DNA from: Acidobacteria bacterium Ga0077522
GTDB taxonomy: Bacteria > Acidobacteriota > Vicinamibacteria > Vicinamibacterales > Vicinamibacteraceae
Assembly: GCA_001464065.1 (NCBI GenBank)
Contig: LNDN01000005.1
Span: forward strand, 1-64,000
Reading direction: 5' to 3'
DNA length: 64,000 bases
Made by a program: the position numbers and the translations under genes. The notes under the pieces were generated by a model. The model was not told where the DNA came from and did no database searches. It saw only the letters and a list, made by a program, of their open reading frames with translations. Shown here piece after piece: positions 18,179-28,026 of this stretch. Numbering within the stretch: position 1 is the first letter of the stretch; each line of letters starts with the position of its first letter.

Positions 18179-19558
18179 GTGATCGCAACGCGCGTGCGCA
18201 CGGCGGCGATGGGGGTGGCGTGTGTGGTGGGGCTCGGGGCCGTCGCGCAGACGCAACCCGTCGCGCCCATTGCCATCCGGAACGCCCGCATCGTGCCCGT
18301 TTCAGGCGCGCCGATCGACGCCGGGACGATCGTGCTCGCCAACGGCCTGATCAAGGCCGTCGGCGCCAGGGTCGACGTGCCGGCGGAGGCCGTGGTCATC
18401 GACGGATCGGGACTGACCGTCTACCCGGGCCTGATCGATGCCTTGACCGACCTCGGGATGTCCGCGGCGCCACCGTCCACGCCGGGCAGCGGCGCCGGAC
18501 AGGGCCCGCCCCGACCGACGGGTCGCACCATCCGCGGTCCGCAGGACCGCCCGGCAACGACGCCGTGGGTGCAGGCCGCCGACGAGTTCCGCGCTGACGA
18601 CCAGAAGATCGAGACCTGGCGCAACGGCGGCGTGACCACCGTGGTGACCGCCCCGCGCGGCGGCATCTTTCCGGGACAGGCCGCCGTGGTGAACCTGAGC
18701 GGCGATCGGCGTGAGGACGTCGTCGTCCGCCGAGCCGCCGGCGTGCCGCTCGTGCTGACACCGCCGGCCGGTGGCGGCACCTTTCCCGGATCCGCGATGG
18801 GGGTGCTCGCCTACGTGCGGCAGGTCTTCCTCGATACGCGCACGGCCGCCGAGCAGGTGCGCCGCTACGAGCAGGAGCCGCGCGGCAAGGCCCGCCCCGA
18901 TCACGATCGCGCGACGCAGGCGCTGCACGCCGCGATCCAGGCGAAGGTGCCGTTCCTCCTGCCCGCCGCGAGTGAAGTGCAGATCGACCGCGTGCTGGCG
19001 CTCAGCCGCGAGTTCGACGTGCCGACCGTCCTGTACGGCGCGCACGAGGGCTACGCCGCGGCCGGCCGCATCGCCAAGGCCCGCGTGCCCGTCGTTGTCA
19101 GTGCGAAGTGGCCCGAAGCGCCCCGCGACGCCGACCCCGACGCCGACGACCTCCTGGAGGTCCTCGAGTTGCGCGACCGGGCGCCGCGGACGCCAGCCGC
19201 GCTGGCCGAACAGAAGGTGCCCTTCGCCTTCGCGTCCGACGGTCTGCCAGGCCCGGGCGAGTTCCTCGCCAACGTGCGGAAGGCCGTCAAGGCCGGCCTC
19301 GCGCCCGACGCCGCGCTGCGGGCCCTGACCCTCGATGCCGCCCAGATCTACGGGGTGCAGGATCGGCTCGGGAGTCTCGAGGCCGGCAAGATCGCCAACC
19401 TGATCGTCGTGCGCGGCGACCTGCTCGGTGACACGAGCACCGTCGCGCACGTCTTCGTGGATGGACGCCGGTTCGACGTCCCACCCGATTCGGGTGCCGC
19501 ACGCCCCACGGGCCCCGGACGAGGCCCGGGCCGTCCCGGTGAAGGAGACCGTCGATGA
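18179..19558 (+). CDS. Amidohydrolase-superfamily protein, degenerate metal ligands
   Basis: Signal peptide; NARIVPVSGAPIDAGTIVLANGLIKAVG...VYPGLIDALTDLGMS (HxH absent); C-terminal LGSLEAGKIANLIVVRGD. SD GAGGAGG at 18164-18170. Confidence 0.85.
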   Translation: MIATRVRTAAMGVACVVGLGAVAQTQPVAPIAIRNARIVPVSGAPIDAGTIVLANGLIKAVGARVDVPAEAVVIDGSGLTVYPGLIDALTDLGMSAAPPSTPGSGAGQGPPRPTGRTIRGPQDRPATTPWVQAADEFRADDQKIETWRNGGVTTVVTAPRGGIFPGQAAVVNLSGDRREDVVVRRAAGVPLVLTPPAGGGTFPGSAMGVLAYVRQVFLDTRTAAEQVRRYEQEPRGKARPDHDRATQALHAAIQAKVPFLLPAASEVQIDRVLALSREFDVPTVLYGAHEGYAAAGRIAKARVPVVVSAKWPEAPRDADPDADDLLEVLELRDRAPRTPAALAEQKVPFAFASDGLPGPGEFLANVRKAVKAGLAPDAALRALTLDAAQIYGVQDRLGSLEAGKIANLIVVRGDLLGDTSTVAHVFVDGRRFDVPPDSGAARPTGPGRGPGRPGEGDRR

Positions 19559-20958
19559 TCCGTCGTGTCCTGCTGGTCCCCGCGCTGGTCGCCGTCACGG
19601 TCGTTCCCGGAGGCCCCGCCTTCGCGCAGGGCGCCGCGGTCGTCACCGCCATCCGCAACGCCACCATCCTCACCATCACGAAAGGCACGATCGACAAGGG
19701 CACGATCGTCATCCGCAACGGCAAGATCGCCGCCGTCGGCGCCAACGTCGACGTGCCGCGCGGCGCCACCGAGATCGATGCGACGGGCCTGTTCGTGATG
19801 CCGGGCATCATCGACGCGCACAGCCACATCGCCGTCGACGGCGCCGTCAACGAGTCGAGCCTGTCGGTGACGTCGATGGTCGGCGTCGAGGATGTCCTCA
19901 ACCCGAAGGACATCGACATCTATCGCGGGCTGGCCGGCGGCGTGACGTCGGCCAACGTCCTGCACGGGAGCGCCAACGCCATCGGTGGCAAGAACGCCGT
20001 CATCAAGCTCCGCTGGGGCAAGGACGCGCGGGGGCTGCTGTTCGAGGGCGCGCTGCCGGGCATCAAGTTCGCGCTCGGCGAGAACCCGAAGCGGGCCAGC
20101 GCCGCGGGCGGCAACGCCGAACGGCGCTACCCGGCAACGCGCATGGGCGTGATCGACGTCATCCGCGAGGCCTTCGTCGAGGCGCGCGCGTATCAGGCGA
20201 CGTGGCGGGCGCACGAGGCCGCCGTCAAGGCGGGTGACCGCACCGCGATCGCCCCGGCACGCGACCTGCGACTCGAACCGCTCGTCGAGATCCTCGAGGG
20301 CAAGCGACTGGTGCACGCCCATTCGTATCGCGCCGACGAGATCCTCCAGTTGATCCGTCTGGCCGAGGAGTTCAAGTTCCGCATCGCGACGCTGCAGCAC
20401 GTGCTCGAGGGCTACAAGGTGGCCGACGAGATCGCCAGGCACGGCGCCGGCGCCTCGACGTTCTCCGACTGGTGGGCCTACAAGGTCGAGGCCTACGACG
20501 CCGTCCCGCACAACGCGGCCCTGATGACCGACCGCGGCGTGCTGGTGTCGATCAACTCCGACAGCGCCGAGGAGCACCGTCATCTCAACCAGGAGGCGGC
20601 CAAGGCCATGAAGTACGGCGGGCTCACCGAGGACCAGGCGCTCGAGCTGGTGACGATCAACCCGGCCCTGCAACTCGGCGTCGACAAGCGGGTGGGCTCC
20701 ATCGAGGTCGGCAAGGACGCCGATCTGGTGCTGTACTCCGCGCACCCGCTCAGCACCTTCGCCATCCCCCGCCAGGTGCTGATCGACGGCGTGGTCTATT
20801 TCGACAGAGAAATGGACCTGCAGCAGCGGCAGGTGCGCGCGGCGCAGAAGCAGGCGCTCAAGGACAAGGCCAGGAGCACCGGCACGGCCAAGCCCACCGC
20901 CCCGGACACCACACCCAAGGCCGAGACCACCACGCCCGGTCAGGAGGACCTCCGATGA
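19555..20958 (+). CDS. Amidohydrolase family protein (intact HxH)
   Basis: MPGIIDAHSHIAVDG; HAHSYRADEILQLI; RVGSIEVGKDADLVLYSAHPLS. ATGA overlap with the preceding gene. Confidence 0.92.
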   Translation: MIRRVLLVPALVAVTVVPGGPAFAQGAAVVTAIRNATILTITKGTIDKGTIVIRNGKIAAVGANVDVPRGATEIDATGLFVMPGIIDAHSHIAVDGAVNESSLSVTSMVGVEDVLNPKDIDIYRGLAGGVTSANVLHGSANAIGGKNAVIKLRWGKDARGLLFEGALPGIKFALGENPKRASAAGGNAERRYPATRMGVIDVIREAFVEARAYQATWRAHEAAVKAGDRTAIAPARDLRLEPLVEILEGKRLVHAHSYRADEILQLIRLAEEFKFRIATLQHVLEGYKVADEIARHGAGASTFSDWWAYKVEAYDAVPHNAALMTDRGVLVSINSDSAEEHRHLNQEAAKAMKYGGLTEDQALELVTINPALQLGVDKRVGSIEVGKDADLVLYSAHPLSTFAIPRQVLIDGVVYFDREMDLQQRQVRAAQKQALKDKARSTGTAKPTAPDTTPKAETTTPGQEDLR

Positions 20959-22319
20959 GCCCGCGTCATCCCCTCATGCGGTCCGCCGCGGCCATCGGTG
21001 CGTCGATCGGGGCCTGCGTGGCGCTCGTCTCCGGCCGCCTCGAGGCGCAGGCGCCGGCCAGCATCTACGCCATCACGGGCGCGCGGGTCTCGACCGTGTC
21101 CGGCGCCGTGCTGGAGAACGCCACGGTGGTGATCGCCGATGGCAAGATTCTCTCGGTGGGCCCCACCGCGATCGTGCCCTCGGGCGCCGAGGTGATCGAC
21201 GGCGCCGGCCTCGACGTCTCGCCGGGCTTCTTCGACGCGATGAGTCAGCTCGGGCTCACCGAGATCGGGGCGGTCAACGCCACCAACGACATCACCGAGG
21301 CCGGCGCCTTCAACCCGCAGGTCGACGCCGCCACGGCCATCCATCCGTCCACGGATCACATTCCCGTCGCGCGCGCCAACGGCATCACGCATGCCGTGGC
21401 GGTGCCGGGCATGCCCAGCGGCTTCCTCGGCGGCGGCCCGGTCATCGGCGGCCAGGCCTCGGCCATCCATCTCGATGGGTGGACCGTCGAGGAGATGCTG
21501 CTCGGTCGCTCGGTCGGCATGGTCGTGAACTGGCCGTCGGTGCAGGCCCGGTCGTTCGACTTCGCGACGTTCTCGCTGCGCGCGCGGCCCTATCGCGAGG
21601 CGAAGGAGGAGCAGGCGAAGCAGACGCGCGAGATCGCACGCTGGCTGGCCGACGCCCGCGACTACCGGCTGGCCCGCGGCAAGGGCGGCGAGCGCATCGA
21701 GCGCAATCTCAAGCTCGAGGCGCTCGGGCCGTACGTCAGCGGCGAGAAGCCCTTCCTCGTGCGCGCCGACACCGAGCGGGACATCCGGGACGCCGTGGCG
21801 TTCTTCGTCGACGGCCAGAAACAGCGCATGGTGCTCGTCGGCGCCGACGAGGCGTGGAAGGTGGCGAGCTTCCTCGCCGAGAAGAAGGTCCCGGTGATCA
21901 TCGGCCCCACCCAGGCCCTGCCGCGGTCCGACGACGACCCCTACGACGCGACGATGGCCGCGCCGGCGGTGCTGCACGCGGCGGGGGTCACCTTCGCGCT
22001 GTCCACGTACAACTCGTCGGACGTCCGCAACCTGCCGTACGAGATCGGCACCGCCGTCGGGTTCGGCCTGCCGCGCGACGTCGCGCTGCGTGCCATCACG
22101 CTCGCGCCCGCGCAGATCCTCGGGCTCGACGCGCTGGTCGGATCGATCGAACCGGGCAAGGTCGCCAATCTGGTCGTCACGCGCGGCGACCCGCTCGAGA
22201 TTCGGTCCACCGTGACGCATGTGTTCGTCAAGGGGGTCCCGGTGTCCCTGGAGACGCGTCACACCACGTTGTACGAGAAGTACAAGGGGCGACCGCGCCC
22301 TGCAGCGGCGGCCCGCTAG
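20955..22319 (+). CDS. Amidohydrolase-superfamily protein, degenerate metal ligands
   Basis: ITGARVSTVSGAVLENATVVIADGKILSVG...SPGFFDAMSQLGLTEIG (no HxH); VGSIEPGKVANLVVTRGDPLE. ATGA overlap with the preceding gene. Confidence 0.85.
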   Translation: MSPRHPLMRSAAAIGASIGACVALVSGRLEAQAPASIYAITGARVSTVSGAVLENATVVIADGKILSVGPTAIVPSGAEVIDGAGLDVSPGFFDAMSQLGLTEIGAVNATNDITEAGAFNPQVDAATAIHPSTDHIPVARANGITHAVAVPGMPSGFLGGGPVIGGQASAIHLDGWTVEEMLLGRSVGMVVNWPSVQARSFDFATFSLRARPYREAKEEQAKQTREIARWLADARDYRLARGKGGERIERNLKLEALGPYVSGEKPFLVRADTERDIRDAVAFFVDGQKQRMVLVGADEAWKVASFLAEKKVPVIIGPTQALPRSDDDPYDATMAAPAVLHAAGVTFALSTYNSSDVRNLPYEIGTAVGFGLPRDVALRAITLAPAQILGLDALVGSIEPGKVANLVVTRGDPLEIRSTVTHVFVKGVPVSLETRHTTLYEKYKGRPRPAAAAR

Positions 22320-22423
22320 CGGCGCGGCGACCGCCGCTCGGGAGGACCACGGCCGGGGTGGCTGGCGACGGCCCCGGCCGCACGTGTTTCATCGCCGCGG
22401 GTTTGGGCTACGATCCCGTGTCG

Positions 22424-22816
22424 ATGTCCACCGTGCCCACGTTCCCTCCTGCCGACGCGCGTCCCTCCGTGCTCGGCCCGACCGTCGTCATCTCCGGCTC
22501 CGTGAGTGCCGAGGAAGACATCGAGATCCACGGCACGCTGCGCGGCCACCTCGCGGCGCCCGACCACTGCGTCCGGCTCGAAGCCGACGCCCACATCGAG
22601 GCCGATGTGCTGGCGCGCGACGTGACGGTGCTCGGCACCGCGACCGGCAAGTTCACGGCCACCGAGATCATGGACATCCGGAGCACGGCCCGGCTCCAGG
22701 GGCAGATCGCGGCGCCTCGCCTCGTCCTCGAGGAGGGCGCGATCGTCAACGCCAAGGTCGAAACCCGCAGCGTCGACGCCGCCGTGCGCGTCGCCCAGTA
22801 CCGGAAACAGCGATAG
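22424..22816 (+). CDS. Bactofilin / polymer-forming cytoskeletal protein
   Basis: VVISGSVSAEEDIEIHGTLRGHLAAPDHCVRLEADAHIEADVLARDVTVLGTATGKFTATEIMDIRSTARLQGQIAAPRLVLEEGAIVNAKVE: right-handed beta-helix repeats of bactofilin. Confidence 0.9.
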   Translation: MSTVPTFPPADARPSVLGPTVVISGSVSAEEDIEIHGTLRGHLAAPDHCVRLEADAHIEADVLARDVTVLGTATGKFTATEIMDIRSTARLQGQIAAPRLVLEEGAIVNAKVETRSVDAAVRVAQYRKQR

Positions 22817-22832
22817 CCGCTATGATGTCCTG

Positions 22833-24779
22833 ATGACCACGGTCTCGCCGCGCCCCCTCCCAGGCACAAGTGCCACCGACGCCTGGACGACTGTCGATGC
22901 GACCGAGCTGTACGACATCGACCGCTGGGGCAACGGCTACTTCTCGATCGGCGAGAAGGGGCACGTGCTCGTCCACCCGACCAAGGAGCGCGAGCGGTTC
23001 ATCGACCTCAAGGAGTTGATGGACCGTCTCCAGATGCGCGGCATCACGCTGCCCATCCTGGTCCGGTTCCCCGACATCCTGAAGCACCGCCTCGGCGACA
23101 TCCACGGCGCCTTCCAGGCGGCCATCCAGCAGCACCAGTACACCGGCAAGTACACCTGCGTGTACCCGATCAAGGTGAACCAGCAGCGCCAGGTCGTGGA
23201 AGAGGTGCTGCAGTTCGGCCGTCCGTACAACTTCGGTATCGAAGCCGGCAGCAAGCCGGAGCTGATGGCGGTGGCGGCACTGGCCTCCAACGACACCCCG
23301 ATCATCTGCAACGGCTTCAAGGACGCCGAGTTCATCGAGATGGCGATGCTGGCCCAGAAGATCGGGCGCAACATCATCCCCGTCGTCGAGAAGTACACCG
23401 AGCTCGGCCTGATTCTCGAGTATGCCGAGAAGGTCGGCGTGCGCCCGCAGATCGGGTTCCGCGTCAAGCTGGCCGCGCGCGGCAGCGGCCGCTGGCAGAG
23501 TTCGGGGGGCTATCGCTCGAAGTTCGGCCTGACCGTCACCGAGATCATGCGCGGGCTCGAGGAGCTCAAGTCCCGCGGCATGGGCGACTGCTTCAAGCTG
23601 CTGCACTTCCATCTCGGCAGCCAGATCCCCAACATCCGCATCGTGAAGGGCGCGCTGGTCGAAGCGGCGCGCATCTACTGCGAACTGCACAAGGCCGGCG
23701 CCGGTCTCGAGTACATGGACGTCGGAGGCGGGCTGGGTGTCGACTACGACGGCTCACAGACCAACTTCGAGTCGAGCATGAACTACACGCTCCAGGAGTA
23801 CGCCAACGACGTGGTGTACCACCTGCAGCAGGTCTGCGACGAGACCGGCGTGCCGCACCCGACCATCGTGTCGGAGAGCGGACGCGCCATCGCCGCCTAC
23901 CACAGCCTGCTCGTGTTCAACGTCCTCGGCGTGTCCGAGTTCGGCGAGGAGCGCGTGCCGACCGAGGTCAGCGACGACCTCGAGCAGCCGGTGGCCGACC
24001 TGATCGAGACCTTGCGCAACCTCACGGGCCGCAACGCCCTCGAGAGCTACCACGACGCGCAGGCCGCCCTCGACATGGCCATGAACCTGTTCTCGGCGGG
24101 CTATCTCTCGCTCGAGCAGCGGTGCCACGCCGAGAACCTGTACTGGCACATCTGCATCAAGCTGCAGAAGCTGGTGGCCGGGCTCGACCACGTGCCCGAG
24201 GACCTGCAGTCACTCGACGAACTGCTGTCGGACACGTACTTCTGCAACTTCTCGCTGTTCCAGTCGATCCCGGACAGCTGGGCGATCGGCCAGCTGTTCC
24301 CGGTGATGCCCATCCACCGCCTCGAGGAACGGCCGACGCAGCACGCCGTGCTCGGCGACATCACCTGCGACTCGGACGGCAAGATCGATCAGTTCATCGA
24401 CCGGCGTGACGTCAAGAAGACACTGCCGCTGCACACGATCAAGGACGAGCCGTACCTGCTCGGGGTGTTCATGGTGGGCGCCTACCAGGAGATCCTGGGC
24501 GACCTCCACAACCTCTTCGGCGACACGCACGCGGTGCACGTCAGCCTGAACGACAAGATGGAAGTCGTGCTCGACGCCGTGATCAAGGGCGACACGGTCA
24601 AGGAAGTGCTGGACTACGTCGAGTTCGACGTCGAGCACCTGCTCGGCAAGATGCGCATGGACGTCGAGGAAGCCGTCCGCGCCGGTCGCCTCGACTACCT
24701 CGAGTCAGGACGCCTCCTCCGGTTCTACGAGGAAGGCCTGCACGGGTACACGTATCTCGAGGACCCGAACGAGAGATAG
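22833..24779 (+). CDS. speA: Biosynthetic arginine decarboxylase
   Basis: WGNGYFSIGEKGHVLVHP, YTGKYTCVYPIKVNQQRQVVEEVLQFG, FGIEAGSKPELMA, YMDVGGGLGVDYDGS. Confidence 0.96.
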   Translation: MTTVSPRPLPGTSATDAWTTVDATELYDIDRWGNGYFSIGEKGHVLVHPTKERERFIDLKELMDRLQMRGITLPILVRFPDILKHRLGDIHGAFQAAIQQHQYTGKYTCVYPIKVNQQRQVVEEVLQFGRPYNFGIEAGSKPELMAVAALASNDTPIICNGFKDAEFIEMAMLAQKIGRNIIPVVEKYTELGLILEYAEKVGVRPQIGFRVKLAARGSGRWQSSGGYRSKFGLTVTEIMRGLEELKSRGMGDCFKLLHFHLGSQIPNIRIVKGALVEAARIYCELHKAGAGLEYMDVGGGLGVDYDGSQTNFESSMNYTLQEYANDVVYHLQQVCDETGVPHPTIVSESGRAIAAYHSLLVFNVLGVSEFGEERVPTEVSDDLEQPVADLIETLRNLTGRNALESYHDAQAALDMAMNLFSAGYLSLEQRCHAENLYWHICIKLQKLVAGLDHVPEDLQSLDELLSDTYFCNFSLFQSIPDSWAIGQLFPVMPIHRLEERPTQHAVLGDITCDSDGKIDQFIDRRDVKKTLPLHTIKDEPYLLGVFMVGAYQEILGDLHNLFGDTHAVHVSLNDKMEVVLDAVIKGDTVKEVLDYVEFDVEHLLGKMRMDVEEAVRAGRLDYLESGRLLRFYEEGLHGYTYLEDPNER

Positions 24780-24785
24780 AGCGCC

Positions 24786-24992
24786 GTCAAAGGTCAAAAG
24801 GGCAAAAAGGGCCACTGAAGGGCAAAACGACACCACCGAAGCATCAAGGCGGAAGGCCGAAGGAATCAGGGTAGAAAGGGATGACGCACACCCCGCGCAT
24901 GCCTTCTGGCCTCGACCTTTCCTCTTGCGTCCTTCACACTTCGGTTCTGTCGTTTTGCCCTGTTTGCCCGTTTTGCCCTTTTGCACTTTGAC
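24786..24992. repeat. Long imperfect inverted repeat with arms of GGGCAAAA(C)-type units
   Basis: Left arm 24786-24841 GTCAAAGGTCAAAAGGGCAAAAAGGGCCACTGAAGGGCAAAACGACACCACCGAAG; right arm 24939-24992 CTTCGGTTCTGTCGTTTTGCCCTGTTTGCCCGTTTTGCCCTTTTGCACTTTGAC. Confidence 0.9.
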
Positions 24993-25004
24993 GAGTGCCG
25001 CCCG

Positions 25005-27923
25005 TCAGGCGCGCTGCTCGCGGGGGCCTCGCGGCGGGCGCGGGCCCCGCCGCTCACCGCGGTCCCCTCGATCGCCCCGGTCCCCGCGTCCGCCGCGATC
25101 GTCCCGATCGTCGCGCGGGTCGTCGAACTTGCGGCAGGCGGCCGCGAAGCGACGCTCCAGCGCGGCGGCCTCCTCTCCCATCATCGGTCCGAGACGGCCC
25201 CACGCAGCCCGTGCCACCCGCACGGTCTCCTGCGCGGCACGGCGCTTCGTCTGGTCGTCCACGCGACCGCCGATGGTGTTGGACGCCAGCGCCTCCTTCA
25301 GCATCGTGGCGAGCGCGGCGGCGGGTGCGACCTGCATCGAGGCCTGCGGTGCGGCCTGCGGTGAGGACAACTGCTCCACCTGCTGGACCAGTTCCGTCAT
25401 CCGCGCGCGGGTCACGTCCGAGTCGAACGCGGAGTTCCTGAACGTGGCGGGGTAGCGCTCGACGAGCGTCTGCGCCGCCGCCGCGAACCGCTCCTGCATC
25501 GGTCGCACGATCTCGCGTGGCAGGGGCGGTCCGTTGCGCCAGGCCTGCCAGGCCTGATCGGCACTCGCGAGCGCGGCCGGGCCGGCCTCGGCGTCGCCGT
25601 CCGCGGCGGCCAGCGCCTCGAAGTCCAGCAGTGCCTGCTCGCGCGAGACGCGACGGCTGTCGAACTCGGCGGCGTGGCGGTTCTTGTAGCGCTCGAAGAA
25701 GCGGTCGCAGGCGGCGCGGAACTTCTGCCACAACTGCTCGGACTTCTGCCGCTTGACGGGCCCACTCGCCTTCCACTCCGCCTGCAGCGCCTTGATCGTC
25801 TCGACGCCGACGTTCCAGTCGGTGGTCTCGGCGATGGCCTCGGCCTTCGCGATCAGCTCTTCCTTTACCGTCTGATTGGCACTCCAGACGTCCTTGCGCT
25901 GCGACAGGTCGTCCTTGCGACGCGTGAAGAAGCGGTCGCAGGCGGCACGGAAGCGATTGTTCAGGGCCTTGCCCTGCTCGCCGCGCGGGGCATGCCCGAG
26001 GGCATTCCACCGCTGCTGCAGGGCCTTCAAGGCGTCGGCGGTCTTGAGCCAGTCAGTGGACTCGGAGAGCGCTTCGGCCTGCTCGGCCAGCTGCGCCTTC
26101 TCCTGCAGCACGGCGGCGTCCTCGACGGACCGCTGCGCGAAGAAGGCGTCGACGCGCGTCTGCGCCGCATCGGCCGCCGCCTTGAAGCGCTGCCAGAGGG
26201 CGTCGCCCTCGGCGCCCCTCGGCCCGGCGCTGGCCTGCTTCCAGTCCTGCCGCAGATCCTTGAGCCGCTTGGCGACGTCGGGCAGCGCCTCGACCACCGC
26301 CAGCGCCTCGACCTTCTCGCACAGCTCCTGCTGCACGGTGGCATTGGCCCAGCGCTTCCAGTCGTCGGCGCTGCGCAGTTCGCGCACCACGTCCATCAAC
26401 CGGGCCTGGACCTTCTTGAGGCGCTCGACGATCGCCGCCTGGTCGTCGCGCGAGGGCAGCGCGCCGAGCTGCTCGGCGGTGGTCCTGGCGTCGCGCAGCG
26501 CCTGATCGGCATCCTTCAGCGGCAGGTTCTCGCGTGCCGCCACCGCCTCGATGCGATCGCACGCGTCGAGGGCCCGCTTGAGGTTCTCGGCCCGGGCCGC
26601 GCCTTCCTGCTCGCGGATCGCGGCGGTGCGGGCCGCGATCGTGCCCTCGGCCGCCTTCACCCGCGACACCAGGACCGCATCGACCGCTGCGCCGTCCTGC
26701 GCCAGCGACGTCCAGCGCTTGAGGAGCTCGGCCCAGCGCTTGTGGGCGTGCGCCAGGTCGTCGACGCCGGCCAGCTGCTCGGCCTCTTCGGCGATGGTCG
26801 CCAGTTCCGCGTGCCGCTCGGCATCGGCCAGGCGCGCCGCGAGGCGCGCCCGCTGCCGCGCGATGGCCGCGAGAAACCGCTGGTTGATGGCCTCGCTGCC
26901 CGGCTCGTGCTCGGCATCGAGCGCTCCCCAGGCGGCCTGCGCGGCCGTCACGGCGTCTTCGATGTCGTCGCCGGCGTAGTCCTCGAGCGGCTGACAGACC
27001 TCGGCGCGACGCGCGTCCTTGGCGGCGCGGGCCTCGGCCTCGGCCTGCGCGGCCGCCGCGTCAGCACGCAACTGCTCGAGCCGGGCCCGGGCGGCGGCGG
27101 CGGCCGCGTCGAAGCGGGTCTGCAACAGCGACGGTGCCTCGTCGCCCGCCGCCAGCTGCTGCCAGGCGTCGACGGCCGCCTCGAGGGGGGCGGAGATGGC
27201 GTCGGCGCGCGTCTCGTGGGCGAGCCCTTCCACCATGTCGCAGAGGCGGTCGCGACTGAGCTCCCCCGGCTGGGCCGGGGTCTCCATCGTCACCGGCCGC
27301 TGCTCGCGCAACCGCGTGCGGGCGCGGCGCGACACGAGCTTGTTCTTGGCGCGGTTGGCCACCTGCTCGAGGGCGTCGGCCTCGGTGAGCGACTCGAGGG
27401 CCGACAGCGCCACGTCCTTGTGCTCGCTGTTGAGGGCCACCAGCAGCCGCTCGGCCGGATCGGTCATCAGCGCGAGGGCCGCCAGCCGGATGCCCCCTTC
27501 GCTGGCGCGCCCGGCCACGCTGCCAATCAGGCGCGGCGCCGAGAGCCGCCGCAGCGCGGCCAACCCGACGGCTTCCGCATCGGTCGTGCGCGCCACCACC
27601 GCCAGATCCCGCTCGTCGTCGAGGCCGGCCAGCGCCTCGAGCGCCTCGGCCTCGTTGCTGCCGTCGGTGGCGAGATCCATGAGGAGCTTGCGGGCTTCGG
27701 CACGGACGCCTTCGTCCATGTCGCTGCGTGCGACGCTCGCGAGGGTGCCGATGTCTTCCACCCGCGCCACGGCCCGCCGGCGTACACCGGCGTCCGCATC
27801 CTCGCGGGCGAGACTGCACAGCACCTCCTGGGCATCGTCTCCAAGCTCGTTGACCGCCTCGAGCCGGATGGCCGGGTCGGCATGCTTCCACTTGGGCTGC
27901 CGAAAGCGATCGAAGAGGGCCAT
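25005..27923 (-). CDS. DUF349 domain-containing protein with N-terminal HEAT-like region
   Basis: Repeated KAEELIAKAEAIAETTDWN...LKALQAEWKASGPV...LWQKFRAACDRFFERYK modules characteristic of DUF349; N-terminal DPAIRLEAVNELGD...DADAGVRRRAVARV. Confidence 0.9.
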   Translation of the reverse strand: MALFDRFRQPKWKHADPAIRLEAVNELGDDAQEVLCSLAREDADAGVRRRAVARVEDIGTLASVARSDMDEGVRAEARKLLMDLATDGSNEAEALEALAGLDDERDLAVVARTTDAEAVGLAALRRLSAPRLIGSVAGRASEGGIRLAALALMTDPAERLLVALNSEHKDVALSALESLTEADALEQVANRAKNKLVSRRARTRLREQRPVTMETPAQPGELSRDRLCDMVEGLAHETRADAISAPLEAAVDAWQQLAAGDEAPSLLQTRFDAAAAAARARLEQLRADAAAAQAEAEARAAKDARRAEVCQPLEDYAGDDIEDAVTAAQAAWGALDAEHEPGSEAINQRFLAAIARQRARLAARLADAERHAELATIAEEAEQLAGVDDLAHAHKRWAELLKRWTSLAQDGAAVDAVLVSRVKAAEGTIAARTAAIREQEGAARAENLKRALDACDRIEAVAARENLPLKDADQALRDARTTAEQLGALPSRDDQAAIVERLKKVQARLMDVVRELRSADDWKRWANATVQQELCEKVEALAVVEALPDVAKRLKDLRQDWKQASAGPRGAEGDALWQRFKAAADAAQTRVDAFFAQRSVEDAAVLQEKAQLAEQAEALSESTDWLKTADALKALQQRWNALGHAPRGEQGKALNNRFRAACDRFFTRRKDDLSQRKDVWSANQTVKEELIAKAEAIAETTDWNVGVETIKALQAEWKASGPVKRQKSEQLWQKFRAACDRFFERYKNRHAAEFDSRRVSREQALLDFEALAAADGDAEAGPAALASADQAWQAWRNGPPLPREIVRPMQERFAAAAQTLVERYPATFRNSAFDSDVTRARMTELVQQVEQLSSPQAAPQASMQVAPAAALATMLKEALASNTIGGRVDDQTKRRAAQETVRVARAAWGRLGPMMGEEAAALERRFAAACRKFDDPRDDRDDRGGRGDRGDRGDRGERRGPRPPRGPREQRA

Positions 27924-28026
27924 GACAGTACGTTCTCCGGAAGAAACCCAGCGCGGCTGGCAGCCGCGCGACAGAACCGGTAGTCTACCTGCTCATCCCG
28001 ACGTTCTGCCACCACACGCCTCGACC

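Noticed and set aside
24705-24986. ORF MQKGKTGKQGKTTEPKCEGRK... and 38087-38311 ORF ...TGKKGEQGKTARAKDKG...KSEVRSPKTEV
   Set aside because: Translations of the short-unit repeats, not proteins; useful only because they expose the repeat similarity.
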